Positions 26,676 through 37,177 of a DNA stretch of 64,000 nucleotides are shown here, piece after piece. Each line of letters begins with the position of its first letter. Positions within the stretch are counted from its first letter, which is position 1. A program made the translations under genes and the position numbers. The stretch spans positions 62,001-126,000 of the forward strand of contig NZ_JADYVE010000002.1 in the NCBI RefSeq assembly GCF_020193655.1, in the 5' to 3' direction. The notes under the pieces are model-generated. The model did not search any database. It was not told where the DNA came from and worked only from the letters and a program-made list of their open reading frames with translations. This DNA is from Ensifer sp. IC3342. Lineage in GTDB: Bacteria > Pseudomonadota > Alphaproteobacteria > Rhizobiales > Rhizobiaceae.

Positions 26676-26954
26676 ATGGCAAGCCTGATCACCTGTCCCC
26701 ATTGCGGGGTCCGCCCGAAGGAAGAGTTTGCGATCCGTGGCGACGCGTCCCTCGTTCGCCCGGCGCCGACCGCATCGGACGAGGCCTGGCACGACTACGT
26801 CTATGTGCGTGCCAATCCGCGGGGGCGTACGCTCGAGCACTGGCAGCACGTCGGAGGCTGCCGCCGTTTTCTCGTGGTCGAACGCGACACGTTTACCCAT
26901 GAGGTCCATTCCGTGACCGATGGGGCGGCCTTCGCCAGGGAGAACGGCAAATGA
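26676..26954 (+). CDS. soxD: Sarcosine oxidase delta subunit
   Basis: This 92-residue protein has the N-terminal zinc-binding cysteines LITCPHCGVRP typical of SoxD, then a compact domain ending FARENGK. It is a structural subunit of heterotetrameric sarcosine oxidase. Its stop overlaps the soxA start by 4 bases, so the small delta and large alpha subunits are translated together. Confidence 0.93.
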   Translation: MASLITCPHCGVRPKEEFAIRGDASLVRPAPTASDEAWHDYVYVRANPRGRTLEHWQHVGGCRRFLVVERDTFTHEVHSVTDGAAFARENGK

Positions 26955-29908
26955 CCGCCTATCGCCTGACGGCCGGAGGACTGGTCGATCGCAGCCGTGC
27001 GTTGAGTTTCAGTTTCGATGGCCGTCCCTTGCGCGGCTTTGCCGGCGACACGCTGGCCTCGGCGCTCATTGCCAACGACCAATTGCTGGCCGGCCGCAGT
27101 TTCAAATATCACCGGCCGCGCGGGATCGTCAGCGTGGGGTCCTCGGAACCGAACGCGCTTGTCACGATCGGTTCCGGCGCGCGCAGCGATCCGAACACGA
27201 AAGCGACCGTTGCCGAACTCTATGCCGGACTGACGGCGCGCAGCCAGAACCGCTGGCCCTCGCTCGGCTTCGATATCGGCGCGGTAAGCGATCTTCTCTC
27301 GCCATTCATTGGCGCGGGCTTCTACTACAAGACCTTCATGTGGCCGGCCCAACTCTGGGAAAAGCTCTACGAACCGCTGATCCGCCGTGCCGGCGGCCTC
27401 GGGCGCGTAGTGCTCGAGCGCGATCCGGAAAGCTACGAGAAATCCTGGGCGCATTGCGATCTGCTCGTCGTCGGTGGCGGCCCGACCGGACTGACGGCGG
27501 CGCTCACCGCGGCACGCGCCGGGCTTCGCGTTATCCTCGCCGACGAGGATTTCCGCCTGGGCGGCTCGCTCCTTTCTGAAACGCAGGCGATCGATGGTGC
27601 GCCCGCGCATGTCTTTGCCGATCGTGTCGTCGCCGAATTGCAGGCGCTGCCGAACGTAACCCTGTTGCCGCGAACGACGGTCTTCGGCTGGTACGACGAC
27701 AATGTCTTCGGCGCCGTCGAACGGGTTCAGAAGCATGTGGCGGAGCCTTTGGCCAAGCTGCCGACGGAGCGAGTCTGGCGCGTCGTCGCGAGGCGGGCAC
27801 TTCTCGCGACCGGTGCCGAGGAGCGTCCGCTGGTCTTCGGCGGCAACGACCGGCCGGGCGTGATGATGGCCGGGGCGCTCAGGACCTATGCGAACCGCTA
27901 CGGCGTGGCGGCCGGCAGGTCGGTTGCGATCTTTACCAATGGCAGCGCCGGCTATCAGGCAGCCCGCGACCTCCATGCCAAGGGCATCACCATAGCAGCA
28001 ATCGTCGACGGTCGCGTAGCGGCAGAGGACGCCGCGCCGGAAGGCACGCGCGTGATCCGTTCAGCCTCGCTTATCGATACCAGGGGACGTCGGCGGGTTT
28101 CCGGGATCGTGGTCGAGCGGTCGGGCTTCGAGGAACTCGTCGCGTGCGATGCTGTCGGCATGTCCGGCGGCTGGAGCCCGGTCATCCACCTGGCCTGTCA
28201 ACGCGGGGCGAAGCCTGTATGGTCCGACACGCTGAGCGCGTTCGTCGCGCCGGATGTCGGCGGCGGGCTGCGCGTCGCCGGTTCGGCAAACGGGGTCTAC
28301 ACGCTTTCCGGTTGCCTCGGCGATGGCGCGGCCAAGGCGTCGGCGATCGCCTCCGAATTGGGATTCAAGCCCACTCAGGACGTTATGCCGGAAACCGGCG
28401 AGGAAGCTGATCCTTCCTTCACTGCGCTCTGGTATGCACCCGGCGCAAAGTCCAAGGCCTTTGTCGATTTCCAGAACGACGTGCACACGAAGGATCTGGG
28501 GCTTGCTCTGCGCGAAGGGTTCGGCCATGTCGAACACGCCAAGCGCTATACGACCAGCGGCATGGCGACCGACCAGGGCAAACTGTCGAATATCAACGCC
28601 GTTGGCATTCTTGCTGGCATGCGCGGGGTGAGCCCCGCGGATGTTGGGACCACGACATTCCGCCCGTTCTATACGCCCGTTTCCTTCGGCGCGCTTGCCG
28701 GGACGGCGCGCGACAAGCACGCGGCACCCACACGCAAATCACCTCTGCATGAATGGGCACGGAAAAACGGCGCCGCCTTTGTCGAGGCGGGTCCTTGGTA
28801 TCGGTCCGCCTGGTTTCCCCGCGCAGGCGAGAAGACCTGGCGCGAGAGCGTCGATCGCGAGGTGCTGAACGTGCGTGCGAACGTCGGTATCTGCGACGTC
28901 TCGACACTGGGCAAGATCGAGCTTTTCGGCCCGGATGCGGCTGAATTTCTCAATCGGATCTATTGCAACGCGCTGTTGAAGCTTCCGGTTGGCAAGGCCC
29001 GTTATGGCCTGATGCTGCGCGAGGACGGTTTCGTATATGACGATGGCACCGTGAGCCGGCTCGCGGAGGAGCATTTCCTCGTCACGACGACGACGGCGAT
29101 GGCGGGCGGCGTGATGTCCCACATGGAATATTGCTCGCAGGTACTCTGGCCCGAACTGAAGGTTCGTTTCTGCTCCGTATCCGACCAATGGGCGCAGATC
29201 GCCATCGCCGGCCCGAAGGCACGCAGCGTGTTGCAGCAGCTTATCGAGAACGACATCTCCGACGCGGGATTCCCGTTCCTGGCAGCCGGAACGGTAACCC
29301 TCAAGGGTGGCCTGAAGGCGCGGCTTTTCCGCATTTCGTTTTCCGGCGAGCTGGCCTTTGAACTCGCCGTTCCGGCCGGATTTGGCATCGCGGTTGCTGA
29401 TCAGTTGATGGACGTGGGTCGCGCCGTCGATATTTGCGCCTATGGAGTGGAAGCCCTCAATGTGCTGCGGCTGGAAAAAGGCTTGCCCACGCATGCTGAA
29501 TTCGATGGTCGGGTGACGCCGGATGACGCCGGACTGGGCCGCATGGTTTCGCCTCACAAGACGGACTTCGTCGGCAAGCATCTCTCGTCGAGATACGGAC
29601 TGACGGCCGCAGACCGCATGCAACTCGTGGGCCTGAAGCCGGTGGACAGGGAAAAGGATATTCGCGCGGGCGCGCATCTGCTGCGCGAAGGCATGAAGCC
29701 GTCGACCCTCAACGACCAGGGCTGGGTCAGCTCCGCCTGCTTCTCGCCGGTACTCGGTCATCACATCGCGTTTGCCTTCCTGAAGTCGGGCCGGGAACGT
29801 TATGGCGAACGGATTGTCGTCTGGGACAAGCTGCGCGATCAGGAAGCCGTCGCCGAGGTCTGCGACCCGGTCTTCGTCGATCCCGAGAACGCCAGAATGA
29901 AAGCCTGA
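26951..29908 (+). CDS. soxA: Sarcosine oxidase alpha subunit
   Basis: This 985-residue protein has an N-terminal ferredoxin-like domain, an NAD-binding Rossmann region (LLVVGGGPTGLTAALTAARAG at about residues 170-190) and a C-terminal GcvT-like folate-binding half (from about 600, including LSTLGKIELFGPDAAEF-type text and GLKARLFRISFSGELAFEL). The latter receives the one-carbon unit as methylene-tetrahydrofolate. The length is normal for SoxA. Confidence 0.94.
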   Translation: MTAYRLTAGGLVDRSRALSFSFDGRPLRGFAGDTLASALIANDQLLAGRSFKYHRPRGIVSVGSSEPNALVTIGSGARSDPNTKATVAELYAGLTARSQNRWPSLGFDIGAVSDLLSPFIGAGFYYKTFMWPAQLWEKLYEPLIRRAGGLGRVVLERDPESYEKSWAHCDLLVVGGGPTGLTAALTAARAGLRVILADEDFRLGGSLLSETQAIDGAPAHVFADRVVAELQALPNVTLLPRTTVFGWYDDNVFGAVERVQKHVAEPLAKLPTERVWRVVARRALLATGAEERPLVFGGNDRPGVMMAGALRTYANRYGVAAGRSVAIFTNGSAGYQAARDLHAKGITIAAIVDGRVAAEDAAPEGTRVIRSASLIDTRGRRRVSGIVVERSGFEELVACDAVGMSGGWSPVIHLACQRGAKPVWSDTLSAFVAPDVGGGLRVAGSANGVYTLSGCLGDGAAKASAIASELGFKPTQDVMPETGEEADPSFTALWYAPGAKSKAFVDFQNDVHTKDLGLALREGFGHVEHAKRYTTSGMATDQGKLSNINAVGILAGMRGVSPADVGTTTFRPFYTPVSFGALAGTARDKHAAPTRKSPLHEWARKNGAAFVEAGPWYRSAWFPRAGEKTWRESVDREVLNVRANVGICDVSTLGKIELFGPDAAEFLNRIYCNALLKLPVGKARYGLMLREDGFVYDDGTVSRLAEEHFLVTTTTAMAGGVMSHMEYCSQVLWPELKVRFCSVSDQWAQIAIAGPKARSVLQQLIENDISDAGFPFLAAGTVTLKGGLKARLFRISFSGELAFELAVPAGFGIAVADQLMDVGRAVDICAYGVEALNVLRLEKGLPTHAEFDGRVTPDDAGLGRMVSPHKTDFVGKHLSSRYGLTAADRMQLVGLKPVDREKDIRAGAHLLREGMKPSTLNDQGWVSSACFSPVLGHHIAFAFLKSGRERYGERIVVWDKLRDQEAVAEVCDPVFVDPENARMKA

Positions 29909-29919
29909 GGGAAGCGCCG

Positions 29920-30474
29920 ATGATCCGCGATTACTACAATCGGAATGCGCTCGATGAGAAGCTGCGCGGCGCGCCCCGGCCGCCGGGCGCCAATCATCTC
30001 GCGATCGGTCACAGGCAGGCGGTGTCGATGGTGCTTGCCGTCGCCGGCGAGGAGGACTCCGTCGAAAAGCTGTTGTCGTCGGCAACTGAATTCACCGGCC
30101 GCTTCAGTGCGCCGGGCGAATGGCTGGTCGTCTCTGAAAATGATACGCCGGAGGGGCTGCAACGTCGTCTCGACGCGCTTTGCAGCGACAAGGCCCATAT
30201 CGTCGACCAGAGCGAGGCGCGCGTCTTGTTCCGCATTTCCGGCCCGTCAATGCGCCGAATTCTTGCAAAGGGCATAGGCCTCGACCTGGATCCCAACGTC
30301 TTTGCGACCGGTGCCAGCGCGAATGCGCTTTGCGGTCACATCGCAGTCAATCTCGCGCGTACCGGGGAAGATGCATTCGAGCTGCTTACTCCGCGCTCTT
30401 TTGCCGAGTCCCTTTTCGATAACCTCATGACAATGGGGCGCGAATACGATCTGACGGCGGCATTCGCCGCTTGA
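29920..30474 (+). CDS. soxG: Sarcosine oxidase gamma subunit
   Basis: This 184-residue protein is the last gene of the operon, 11 bases after soxA with GAGGGAAG as ribosome site. It has the conserved segment RVLFRISGPSMRRILAKG and the C-terminal FAESLFDNLMTMG. It completes the heterotetramer. No clear terminator was seen directly after it. Confidence 0.9.
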   Translation: MIRDYYNRNALDEKLRGAPRPPGANHLAIGHRQAVSMVLAVAGEEDSVEKLLSSATEFTGRFSAPGEWLVVSENDTPEGLQRRLDALCSDKAHIVDQSEARVLFRISGPSMRRILAKGIGLDLDPNVFATGASANALCGHIAVNLARTGEDAFELLTPRSFAESLFDNLMTMGREYDLTAAFAA

Positions 30475-30827
30475 CGAGGCAAGCGGTTGCGGTCTTCTCC
30501 GGATGATCTCTAATCGCAACATCGGCCCCAATCAGAGTGCCACAGCGTCCTTTGCGCATCTTATGGCACGCGCGGCGCTGTTGATGCCGATTCCCGCGAC
30601 TTTGCGGTTAATCGTGCTCATTTCGCGTGCGATCGCTGCTAAAATTTTGATTTTTCTGGCTTCGAAAGCGCCAAATCGATTTTATCGCCGAAGAATCCGG
30701 AGGAGAACCACTTTTTAGCTTTCATTTTCGTTTGAAAGAGGTATGGAATTGGGGCAAAGAGCACGCTCACCAATGAGCTCTAATAACAAGAGATCGGACC
30801 GCTAGGATCTGGTCCAGGGGAAGATTG
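30475..30827. promoter_or_regulatory. 353-base region between soxG and livH with a repeat and the liv leader
   Basis: A degraded RIME-like copy lies at 30539-30583 (ACAGCG and CTTTGCGC with GCGGCGCTGT). An AT-rich stretch follows (about 30610-30760), the likely liv promoter zone. A small stem, GGACC (30796-30800) with GGTCC (30811-30815), stands before the ribosome site of livH (CCAGGGGA). A 20-codon frame at 30743-30805 is not convincing. No gene is called. Confidence 0.5.
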
Positions 30828-31730
<903 letters not shown>

Positions 31731-31734
31731 TTCC

Positions 31735-33120
31735 ATGGCAAATATTGCATCTACTACTGCAAGCGCCGGCACTGAGGTGACGGCGCGGGCCCTGCGCGAG
31801 GCTGTCTTCGCGGGCCTCGTCACCCTCGGCCTGTTCGTTCTGTTCGTCGGCCTCAAGACCGACCAGAACATCCGCAACGAGTTGGTCCTTACCCAGCGTT
31901 GGGGTCTGCTGGCGACTTTCGTGATCGTTGCCATGGTCGGTCGCTTCCTGATGGTCGCCTACGCCCAGCCTTGGCTTGCGCAGAGAAAAGCGGCGAAGGC
32001 CGCTGCCCCGGAGGTCGTGAAGGAGGAGGGCTTTTTCAGCCGCAACTTCTCCAAGATTGCGATCGTCGCGCTAATTCTCTATCCGCCGGTCATTCTGGCC
32101 CTCACCGGTGTCCAGGGCTCGTTGAAGTGGGTGGACAACTTCGGCATCCAGATCCTCATCTACGTGATGCTCGCCTGGGGCCTTAACATCGTCGTCGGCC
32201 TTGCCGGTCTGCTCGACCTCGGCTACGTGGCGTTCTATGCGGTTGGCGCTTATTCCTACGCGCTGCTCTCAAGCTATTTCGGCCTGTCCTTCTGGGTGCT
32301 CTTGCCGGTCGCCGGTCTTCTGTCCGCCTGCTGGGGTATGATCCTGGGCTTCCCGGTACTGCGCCTGCGCGGCGACTACCTGGCGATCGTGACGCTCGCT
32401 TTCGGTGAAATCATCCGTCTCGTGCTGATCAACTGGACCGAAGTGACCAAGGGCACGTTCGGCGTATCCGGCATCGCCAAGGCGACGCTGTTCGGGATCA
32501 AGTTCGATGCCTCCAAAGATGGCTTCGCGGCGCTGATGGGGCTGCCGATTTCATCGGCCTATTACAAGATCTTCCTCTTCTACCTGATCCTCGGCCTTTG
32601 CATGATTACGGCCTTCGTCACCATCCGGCTGCGCCGTATGCCGGTCGGCCGGGCCTGGGAAGCGCTGCGCGAGGACGAGATCGCCTGCCGGTCGCTCGGC
32701 ATCAACACCACGACCACCAAGCTGACGGCATTCGCCACGGGCGCCATGTTCGGCGGCTTTGCCGGGTCGTTCTTCGCGGTGCGCCAGGGTTTCGTCTCGC
32801 CGGAATCCTTCGTATTCCTCGAGTCGGCCGTCATCCTTGCCATCGTCGTACTTGGCGGCATGGGCTCGCTGACCGGTATCGCTATTGCGGCCATTGTGAT
32901 GATCGGCGGCACGGAGATCCTGCGCGAACTCACCTTCCTCAAGGTGGTCTTCGGACCGAACTTCACGCCCGAGCTCTATCGCATGCTGATCTTTGGCCTG
33001 GCCATGGTCATCGTGATGGTCTGGAAGCCGCGCGGCTTCGTCGGATCGCGCGAACCGACCGCGTTCCTGCGTGAACGCAAGGCCGTTTCCGGCAGCTTTA
33101 CGAAGGAAGGGCACGGCTGA
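31735..33120 (+). CDS. livM: Branched-chain amino acid ABC transporter permease, LivM type
   Basis: This 461-residue protein has about ten membrane spans. It is longer than the usual 300-420 because of an N-terminal extension with two extra spans before the LivM core ([19 protein letters not shown]). The EAA-like region is [17 protein letters not shown]. Its stop shares one base with the livG start. Confidence 0.92.
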   Translation: MANIASTTASAGTEVTARALREAVFAGLVTLGLFVLFVGLKTDQNIRNELVLTQRWGLLATFVIVAMVGRFLMVAYAQPWLAQRKAAKAAAPEVVKEEGFFSRNFSKIAIVALILYPPVILALTGVQGSLKWVDNFGIQILIYVMLAWGLNIVVGLAGLLDLGYVAFYAVGAYSYALLSSYFGLSFWVLLPVAGLLSACWGMILGFPVLRLRGDYLAIVTLAFGEIIRLVLINWTEVTKGTFGVSGIAKATLFGIKFDASKDGFAALMGLPISSAYYKIFLFYLILGLCMITAFVTIRLRRMPVGRAWEALREDEIACRSLGINTTTTKLTAFATGAMFGGFAGSFFAVRQGFVSPESFVFLESAVILAIVVLGGMGSLTGIAIAAIVMIGGTEILRELTFLKVVFGPNFTPELYRMLIFGLAMVIVMVWKPRGFVGSREPTAFLRERKAVSGSFTKEGHG

Positions 33121-34007
33121 TGGCCCCCGAGACTAGCACAATGACAAATGATCCCATTCTCAAGGTCGAGCACCTGTCGATGCGCTTCGGCGGTCTTATG
33201 GCCATCAACGACTTCTCTTTCGAGGCCAGGCGCGGCGACATCACTGCCCTGATCGGCCCGAACGGAGCGGGCAAAACGACGGTGTTCAACTGCATCACCG
33301 GCTTCTACAAGCCGACGATGGGCATGATCACCATGCGCCAGCGGTCCGGCAAGGAATATCTGCTGGAGCGCCTGCCCGATTTCGAGATCACCAAGCAGGC
33401 AAGGGTGGCGCGCACCTTCCAGAACATACGGATGTTCTCGGGCATGACGGTCCTGGAAAACCTGCTTGTCGCCCAGCACAACAAGCTGATGCTGGCGTCC
33501 GGCTACACCTTCCTCGGCCTGTTTGGCTTCCCGGCCTATCGTCAGGCGTCCAAGGAGGCGATCGAGCTCGCCAAACATTGGCTCGAAAGGGCCTCACTGA
33601 TCGACCGCGCCGATGATCCGGCCGGCGACCTGCCCTATGGTGCGCAGCGGCGGCTTGAGATTGCCCGCGCCATGTGCACGGAACCGGAGCTTCTTTGCCT
33701 TGATGAGCCAGCGGCCGGCCTCAACCCGCGCGAATCGCACTCTCTCAACGAGTTGCTGCAGAGCATTCGCCGCGACACCGGCACGTCCATACTGCTGATC
33801 GAGCACGACATGTCGGTGGTGATGGGGATCTCCGATCACGTGGTCGTGCTCGAATATGGCCAGAAGATTTCCGACGGCAACCCGGATTTCGTGAAGAGCG
33901 ATCCAAGGGTCATTGCGGCCTATCTGGGTGTCGAGGACGAAGAGGTTGAAGAGGTGATCGAACAGATCGAGGAAATCGAAGGCGAGCAGGGAGGCACCAA
34001 GCAATGA
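33120..34007 (+). CDS. livG: Branched-chain amino acid ABC transporter ATPase, LivG type
   Basis: This 295-residue ATPase has Walker A GPNGAGKTTVFN, the signature-region variant LPYGAQRRLEIARAM and Walker B LLCLDEPAAGLNPRE, all typical of LivG. The C terminus carries an acidic tail (EDEEVEEVIEQIEEIEGE) beyond the usual end of about 255-260. Its stop overlaps livF by 4 bases. Confidence 0.92.
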   Translation: MAPETSTMTNDPILKVEHLSMRFGGLMAINDFSFEARRGDITALIGPNGAGKTTVFNCITGFYKPTMGMITMRQRSGKEYLLERLPDFEITKQARVARTFQNIRMFSGMTVLENLLVAQHNKLMLASGYTFLGLFGFPAYRQASKEAIELAKHWLERASLIDRADDPAGDLPYGAQRRLEIARAMCTEPELLCLDEPAAGLNPRESHSLNELLQSIRRDTGTSILLIEHDMSVVMGISDHVVVLEYGQKISDGNPDFVKSDPRVIAAYLGVEDEEVEEVIEQIEEIEGEQGGTKQ

Positions 34008-34729
34008 CTGCTCCGCTACTGAATGTGAGAGGTGTCGAGACCTATTACGGCAATATCCGCGCGCTGAACGGCGTCGATGTCGAGGTCAACCGTGGGGAAA
34101 TCGTTTCGCTGATCGGTGCAAACGGGGCCGGCAAATCGACGCTGATGATGACGATCTGTGGCCGGCCGCAGGCCCGCACCGGGTCCGTCTTCTTCGAGGG
34201 TCAGGATATCACGCGTCTGCCGACCCACGAGATCGCACGCCTCAGGATCGCGCAATCGCCGGAAGGACGGCGGATCTTCCCGCGCATGACGGTGCTCGAG
34301 AACCTCCAGATGGGTGCGAGCCTCGACGATCTGAAGCATTTCAAGGAAGACGTTGAGAAGGTATTCACGCTCTTTCCGCGGCTCAAGGAGCGCCAGGCCC
34401 AGCGTGGCGGCACACTGTCAGGCGGCGAACAGCAGATGCTGTCGATCGGGCGCGCCCTGATGGCCCGACCGAAGCTGCTGTTGCTTGACGAGCCTTCGCT
34501 CGGCCTTGCGCCGCTGATCGTGAAGGGCATTTTCGAGGCGATCAAGAAGCTCAACAAGCAAGAGGGCCTCACTGTATTCCTGGTCGAACAGAACGCCTTC
34601 GCGGCGCTGAAGCTCTCCGACCGCGGCTACGTTCTGGTCAACGGCAGGGTGACCATGAGCGGCACGGGCAAGGATCTTCTCGCCAATCCGGAAGTGCGTT
34701 CGGCCTACCTCGAAGGCGGCCGTCATTGA
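34004..34729 (+). CDS. livF: Branched-chain amino acid ABC transporter ATPase, LivF type
   Basis: This 241-residue ATPase has Walker A GANGAGKSTLMM, the LivF segment SPEGRRIFPRMTVLENL, the signature LSGGEQQMLSIGRALM and Walker B LLLLDEPSLGLAP. It pairs with LivG under the LivHM pore. The family length is normal. Confidence 0.93.
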   Translation: MTAPLLNVRGVETYYGNIRALNGVDVEVNRGEIVSLIGANGAGKSTLMMTICGRPQARTGSVFFEGQDITRLPTHEIARLRIAQSPEGRRIFPRMTVLENLQMGASLDDLKHFKEDVEKVFTLFPRLKERQAQRGGTLSGGEQQMLSIGRALMARPKLLLLDEPSLGLAPLIVKGIFEAIKKLNKQEGLTVFLVEQNAFAALKLSDRGYVLVNGRVTMSGTGKDLLANPEVRSAYLEGGRH

Positions 34730-34754
34730 TGCGCCGCGCCTGGAGTTAAGTGAC

Positions 34755-35099
34755 ATGCAGGGAATTCTCTACGAAGAAGCGTCGATCTGGCAGTTTCTCT
34801 TCATCACGTGTGTGCTGGGTGGCTGGACCGCTTGGCGGACGGGCAAGAACGTCGCCGATACCTGGCATAACTTTCCGCGGCTGCTGCTCTACGTGGCGCT
34901 GCTGGGCTGGGCTATCCGCTTCATTCATCACGCTCTTTTCGGCGGAACGATGTTCAGCCCGCAGTACTATATCGTGGACACGATCGTGCTTTTGTTGTTT
35001 GCTACCGCCGGTTTCCGATACTACCGGACCAGGCAAATGACCAAGAATTACTATTGGCTCTATGAGAAGGCGTCGCCCTTCTTCTGGAAAGCCAAATAA
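34755..35099 (+). CDS. Small membrane protein of the liv operon, DUF6867-like
   Basis: This 114-residue protein has three likely membrane spans (ASIWQFLFITCVLGGW, LLLYVALLGWAI and IVDTIVLLLFATAGF) and a charged C terminus (NYYWLYEKASPFFWKAK). It lies 25 bases after livF and before livK, a place where alphaproteobacterial liv operons often carry such a gene. Its function is not established. An accessory role in assembly or regulation of the importer is an inference from position. Confidence 0.75.
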   Translation: MQGILYEEASIWQFLFITCVLGGWTAWRTGKNVADTWHNFPRLLLYVALLGWAIRFIHHALFGGTMFSPQYYIVDTIVLLLFATAGFRYYRTRQMTKNYYWLYEKASPFFWKAK

Positions 35100-35213
35100 G
35101 GGGACAGCGCGTGCCGGTCGATTGCGGCCGGTGCGAAAGAACACCGGCGCAATTAAGGTGGGCATTGCGCAGGCTTGGAAAACGAGACCCGCTCGAATAT
35201 TGGGAGTAACAAG

Positions 35214-36332
35214 ATGAAAAAGTCTCTTCTGTCGGCCGTTGCGCTGACGGCAATGGTCGCCTTTAGCGGCTCTGCGTGGGCTGACATCCTGGTCGGCGTC
35301 GCCGGCCCGTTGACCGGCCCGAACGCTGCGTTCGGTGCGCAGCTTCAGAAAGGTGCGGAACAGGCGGCTGCCGATATCAACGCTGCAGGCGGCATCAATG
35401 GCGAACAGATCAGGGTCGTGCTCGGCGACGACGTGTCGGATGCCAAGCAGGGCGTTTCGGTCGCCAACAAGTTCGTTGCAGACGGCGTGAAGTTCGTCGT
35501 TGGCCACTTCAACTCTGGCGTGTCCATCCCGGCTTCGGAAATCTATGCCGAAAACGGCATCCTGCAGATCACGCCGGCGTCCACCAACCCGCAGTTCACG
35601 GAGCGCGGCCTGTGGAACACCTTCCGCACTTGCGGTCGCGACGACCAGCAGGGTGCGGTTGCCGGCGCCTACCTCGCCGCCAACTTCAAGGACGCGAAGA
35701 TCGCCGTTGTTCACGACAAGACCCCCTATGGTCAGGGCCTTGCCGATGAAACCAAGAAGGCAATGAACGAGGCCGGCCTCACCGAAGCGCTCTACGAAGG
35801 TATCAACACTGGCGACAAGGACTTCTCCGCGCTGATCGCGAAGATGAAGCAGGCCGGCGTTTCGATCGTCTATTACGGGGGTCTGCACACCGAAGCTGGT
35901 CTGATCATGCGCCAGATGAAGGATCAGGGCCTGAAGGCAACGATGATGTCGGGCGATGGCATCGTCTCGAACGAACTGGCCTCGATCGCTGGTGACGCCG
36001 TCGACGGCACGCTGATGACCTTCGCGCCGGATCCGCGCAAGAACCCTGAGGCCAAGGAACTCGTCGAGAAGTTCCGCGCTGCCGGCTTCGAACCGGAAGC
36101 CTACACGCTCTACGCCTATGCGGCCCTCCAGGTCATCGCCGAAGGTGCCAAGGCTGCCGGCGGCAACGATCCGCAGGCCGTTGCCGAAGCGATCAAGGCC
36201 AAGGGTCCATTCAAGACCACGATCGGCGAGCTCGGCTACGACGAAAAGGGCGACATTACCCGCCCGGACTACGTGATGTACACCTGGAAGAAGGGTGACG
36301 ACGGCAAGTACAGCTACTTCCAGAACGAGTAG
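35214..36332 (+). CDS. livK: Branched-chain amino acid ABC transporter substrate-binding protein, LivK/BraC type
   Basis: The start chosen is the ATG at 35214 after GGGAG. The 372-residue protein has a Sec signal peptide ([15 protein letters not shown], cleavage after SAWA near residue 24) and a type 1 periplasmic-binding fold opening [18 protein letters not shown]. It contains [14 protein letters not shown], the ligand-loop segment common in Leu/Ile/Val-binding proteins. Placement at the end of the operon, with its own 114-base leader, is usual for a highly expressed binding protein. Confidence 0.92.
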   Translation: MKKSLLSAVALTAMVAFSGSAWADILVGVAGPLTGPNAAFGAQLQKGAEQAAADINAAGGINGEQIRVVLGDDVSDAKQGVSVANKFVADGVKFVVGHFNSGVSIPASEIYAENGILQITPASTNPQFTERGLWNTFRTCGRDDQQGAVAGAYLAANFKDAKIAVVHDKTPYGQGLADETKKAMNEAGLTEALYEGINTGDKDFSALIAKMKQAGVSIVYYGGLHTEAGLIMRQMKDQGLKATMMSGDGIVSNELASIAGDAVDGTLMTFAPDPRKNPEAKELVEKFRAAGFEPEAYTLYAYAALQVIAEGAKAAGGNDPQAVAEAIKAKGPFKTTIGELGYDEKGDITRPDYVMYTWKKGDDGKYSYFQNE

Positions 36333-36358
36333 TCGTCATTTCTTTCCGCTCTTAGGGG

Positions 36359-36385
36359 CCCGGCGTGAAAGCGCCGGGTCTTTTT
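36359..36385 (+). terminator. Intrinsic terminator after livK
   Basis: CCCGGCG (36359-36365) pairs with CGCCGGG (36372-36378) across a 6-base loop, followed by TC and five T (to 36385). Confidence 0.88.
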
Positions 36386-36504
36386 GTTCCGTGTCTACCT
36401 GCGCCTCCCGCGCCGCGCGCCGAGTCGGGCGCGCAAATCGGCTGCGACTTTTAGGACACGTCCAGTAGCGATGCGCGTGCTGTCATGGCCTGTAGAGCGG
36501 CGCC

Positions 36505-36957
36505 TTACCTCAGCAGCGACGTACGCAGCGACGCGATCTCCTGCTTGAGCCTGACGAGTTCCGCGGGCTTCATCCCTGTGGCGCCGGCAATGTCATACGG
36601 AACATTGTTAGCCTTTTCCCGCAAGGCGCGGCCGCTTTCTGTCAACGTCACGCGCACTTGTCGTTCGTCGGTCCGGTCCCGGATTCGCGATATGTAGCCC
36701 ATGCCTTCGAGGCGCTTCAGCATGGGTGTGAGCGTGCTCGATTCCAGAAAAAGCCTTTCGCCCAGACTTCCGACTGTCTGATCGTCCTTTTCCCAAAGAA
36801 CGACCATCACGAGATATTGCGGATAGGTGAGGTCCAGCTCGTCCAGCAGCGGCTTGTAGACGCGCGTGAAGGCGTGGTTTGTCGAATAGATCGCGAAGCA
36901 TAGAAAATTGTCGAGTTTCATAAGGTCTTCGTGAGAGGGGCTGTCTGCCTTGGTCAT
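36505..36957 (-). CDS. MarR-family regulator, OhrR-like
   Basis: This 150-residue protein matches the OhrR branch of MarR. The N-terminal LDNFLCFAIYS contains Cys20 at the place of the peroxide-sensing cysteine. It is followed by TYPQYLVMVVLWEKD, and the winged helix LGERLFLESSTLTPMLKRLEG with the wing RDRTDERQVRVTLTESG. Oxidation of the cysteine by organic peroxide or HOCl would release DNA. It is divergent from a haloperoxidase-like hydrolase gene, with three similar palindromes in the 220-base gap. The usual partner, an Ohr peroxidase gene, is not present here. Confidence 0.87.
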   Translation of the reverse strand: MTKADSPSHEDLMKLDNFLCFAIYSTNHAFTRVYKPLLDELDLTYPQYLVMVVLWEKDDQTVGSLGERLFLESSTLTPMLKRLEGMGYISRIRDRTDERQVRVTLTESGRALREKANNVPYDIAGATGMKPAELVRLKQEIASLRTSLLR

Positions 36958-36993
36958 TGTTCCAACTCGAATTTGGTCATATTACAAACTAAA

Positions 36994-37126
36994 TCGTTCG
37001 CGATCTAATCGCAAGGTATTGACACACCCAAATCTGCAAGATAAATATCGTGCACGATTTAATTGCCAGCAATGTAAATGCCGAATCGGGGCGTTACCTA
37101 TGCGAGGATTTACATCGCGCACGATT
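36994..37126. promoter_or_regulatory. Three-copy palindromic operator array between the OhrR-like and hydrolase genes
   Basis: Three 12-base sites share the form ATCGnnCnCGAT followed by CTAAT or TTAAT: ATCGTTCGCGAT (36994-37005), ATCGTGCACGAT (37048-37059, perfect palindrome) and ATCGCGCACGAT (37115-37126). The first is 37 bases from the regulator start and the last 52 bases from the hydrolase start. They fit binding by the MarR/OhrR dimer at both divergent promoters. Confidence 0.65.
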
Positions 37127-37177
37127 TAATCGGGAGATTTAAAGCAGGCCCGCACGACGGAACAAGGGAGCAATTCC

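Noticed and set aside
30743-30805. 20-codon frame before livH as a possible attenuator peptide
   Set aside because: The ribosome site is too close to the ATG, and the peptide has one leucine and no isoleucine or valine, so it does not fit leucine/isoleucine/valine attenuation.
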